This document shows, piece by piece, positions 63,632 to 64,000 of a stretch of DNA of 64,000 nt. Numbering within the stretch: position 1 is the first letter of the stretch; the number at the start of each line of letters is the position of its first letter. Source of the stretch: Anoplopoma fimbria (taxonomy: Eukaryota; Chordata; Actinopteri; Perciformes; Anoplopomatidae); contig NC_072454.1 in assembly GCF_027596085.1 (NCBI RefSeq), forward strand, positions 22,620,990-22,684,989. The letters are read 5' to 3'. The position numbers and the translations under genes were made by a program. The notes under the pieces were generated by a model. The model worked only from the letters and a program-made list of their open reading frames with translations. It ran no database searches and was not told the DNA's origin.

Positions 63632-64000
63632 TGCCGTGTTCACACCAAAAGCGAAGCGAATTTTTCGCGCGCTCAGTTTTCACGTAAAGTCAATGCACGG
63701 ACGCGAATATACGCGAGTAGACACGATCTCGAGCCTTGCGTCGCGAATGAGGCGAAATTGGCCTCATTCGCTTCATTCGCCAGAGTTGAAATATTTCAAT
63801 TCCGGCGAAAAATTTGCGTGACGCTGTGTTGCGAAAGCCAATCAGCGTTGAGATTCTCCTCCTGTCACGCTGTCATCGATCCGAGCTCCGTTCACAAAAC
63901 AAGCATTTATAAAGTGATTTCCTTGTCGTCTTGCAGAGAGAACTAACAAACATGAATTCTGACTTTTTACAAACAACCATCATTGTGTTGTTATTTCGGC
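63632..64000 (+). mobile_element. Harbinger-like element end, copy 2 (runs off window)
   Basis: It begins TGCCGTGTTCACACCAAAAG after TTA (63629-63631). The following TTCGCG-rich sequence, GAGTTGAAATATTTCAAT, AAGCCAATCAGCGTTGAGA and GTTCACAAAACAAGCATTTA match copy 1 at 50576-50920 on the opposite strand. The element continues past the window edge and may carry more of its transposase. Confidence 0.6.
63952..64000 (+). CDS. Partial transposase-like frame, cut by window end
   Basis: An ATG at 63952 opens a frame reading MNSDFLQTTIIVLLFR and still open at the last base. It lies about 320 bp inside the Harbinger-like end, where a transposase start would be expected, and equals the broken frame at 50576-50653. 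No catalytic residues can be judged from 16 codons. It could equally be a non-autonomous copy that stops soon after. This start is chosen because the identical start recurs in the other copy. Confidence 0.35.
   Translation, partial: MNSDFLQTTIIVLLFR

Overview
The window reads as vertebrate nuclear DNA, most probably from a ray-finned (percomorph-like) fish. The case rests on dispersed repeats: Tc1/mariner-type elements with CAGT termini and TA flanks, a hAT-type element opening with CACTGGTG, Harbinger-like ends with TTA flanks, the retroposon tail GTCGCTTTGGATAAAAGCG with TGTAA repeats, a CCAATAAAGCTGATTCTGAT tail, and 18 dinucleotide TG/CA arrays of 30 bp or more. I assigned these families by recognition, not by a search.

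I could not support any host protein-coding gene, rRNA, tRNA, operon or CRISPR array. The long open frames are mostly translations of (TG)n, (CA)n, (TA)n, (GGA)n or the ATGTCATG array. The window is best read as intergenic or deep-intronic DNA. Between the repeats lie GC-richer, non-repetitive blocks that look like candidate conserved non-coding or regulatory DNA (about 0.8-1.1, 5.8-6.0, 12.4-12.8, 18.0-18.3, 21.2-21.5, 23.0-23.2, 24.2-24.5, 26.2-27.4, 33.3-33.6, 36.2-36.5, 48.4-49.2 and 51.6-52.3 kb). That is a compositional impression only.

Layout. 0-8.5 kb: unassigned DNA, one 233-bp Tc1-type MITE (4.3 kb) and an ACGTTAC-type array (6.7 kb). 8.5-20 kb: TG and TA arrays, a degenerate TGGTTGACTG array, a complete but internally deleted Tc1/mariner element with a two-exon transposase remnant (15.4-16.7 kb), an 18-bp minisatellite and a G-quadruplex/CTCF-like block (18.1 kb). 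20-33 kb: small repeat fragments, the first copy of a four-copy dispersed family (25.5 kb), and a tandemly duplicated segment built on AACGTAAC repeats (29.8-30.9 kb). 33-41 kb: a 1.5-kb ATGTCATG-rich array interrupted by a retroposon-like unit (34.6-36.2 kb), two more copies of the four-copy family, a LINE reverse-transcriptase scrap and a perfect 20-bp hairpin (40.9 kb). 41-64 kb: mostly unassigned, with a second two-copy family (49.5 and 61.2 kb), a hAT-type MITE (61.8 kb), and two Harbinger-like ends (50.6-50.9 kb and 63.6 kb to the window edge).

No previously undescribed multi-gene system is visible. The most useful leads are the CTCF-like core carried by the four-copy family, the deleted Tc1/mariner element that keeps its DNA-binding half, TIRs and poly(A) signal, the nested ATGTCATG array, the perfect hairpin at a repeat boundary, and the strand bias of the TG/CA arrays.
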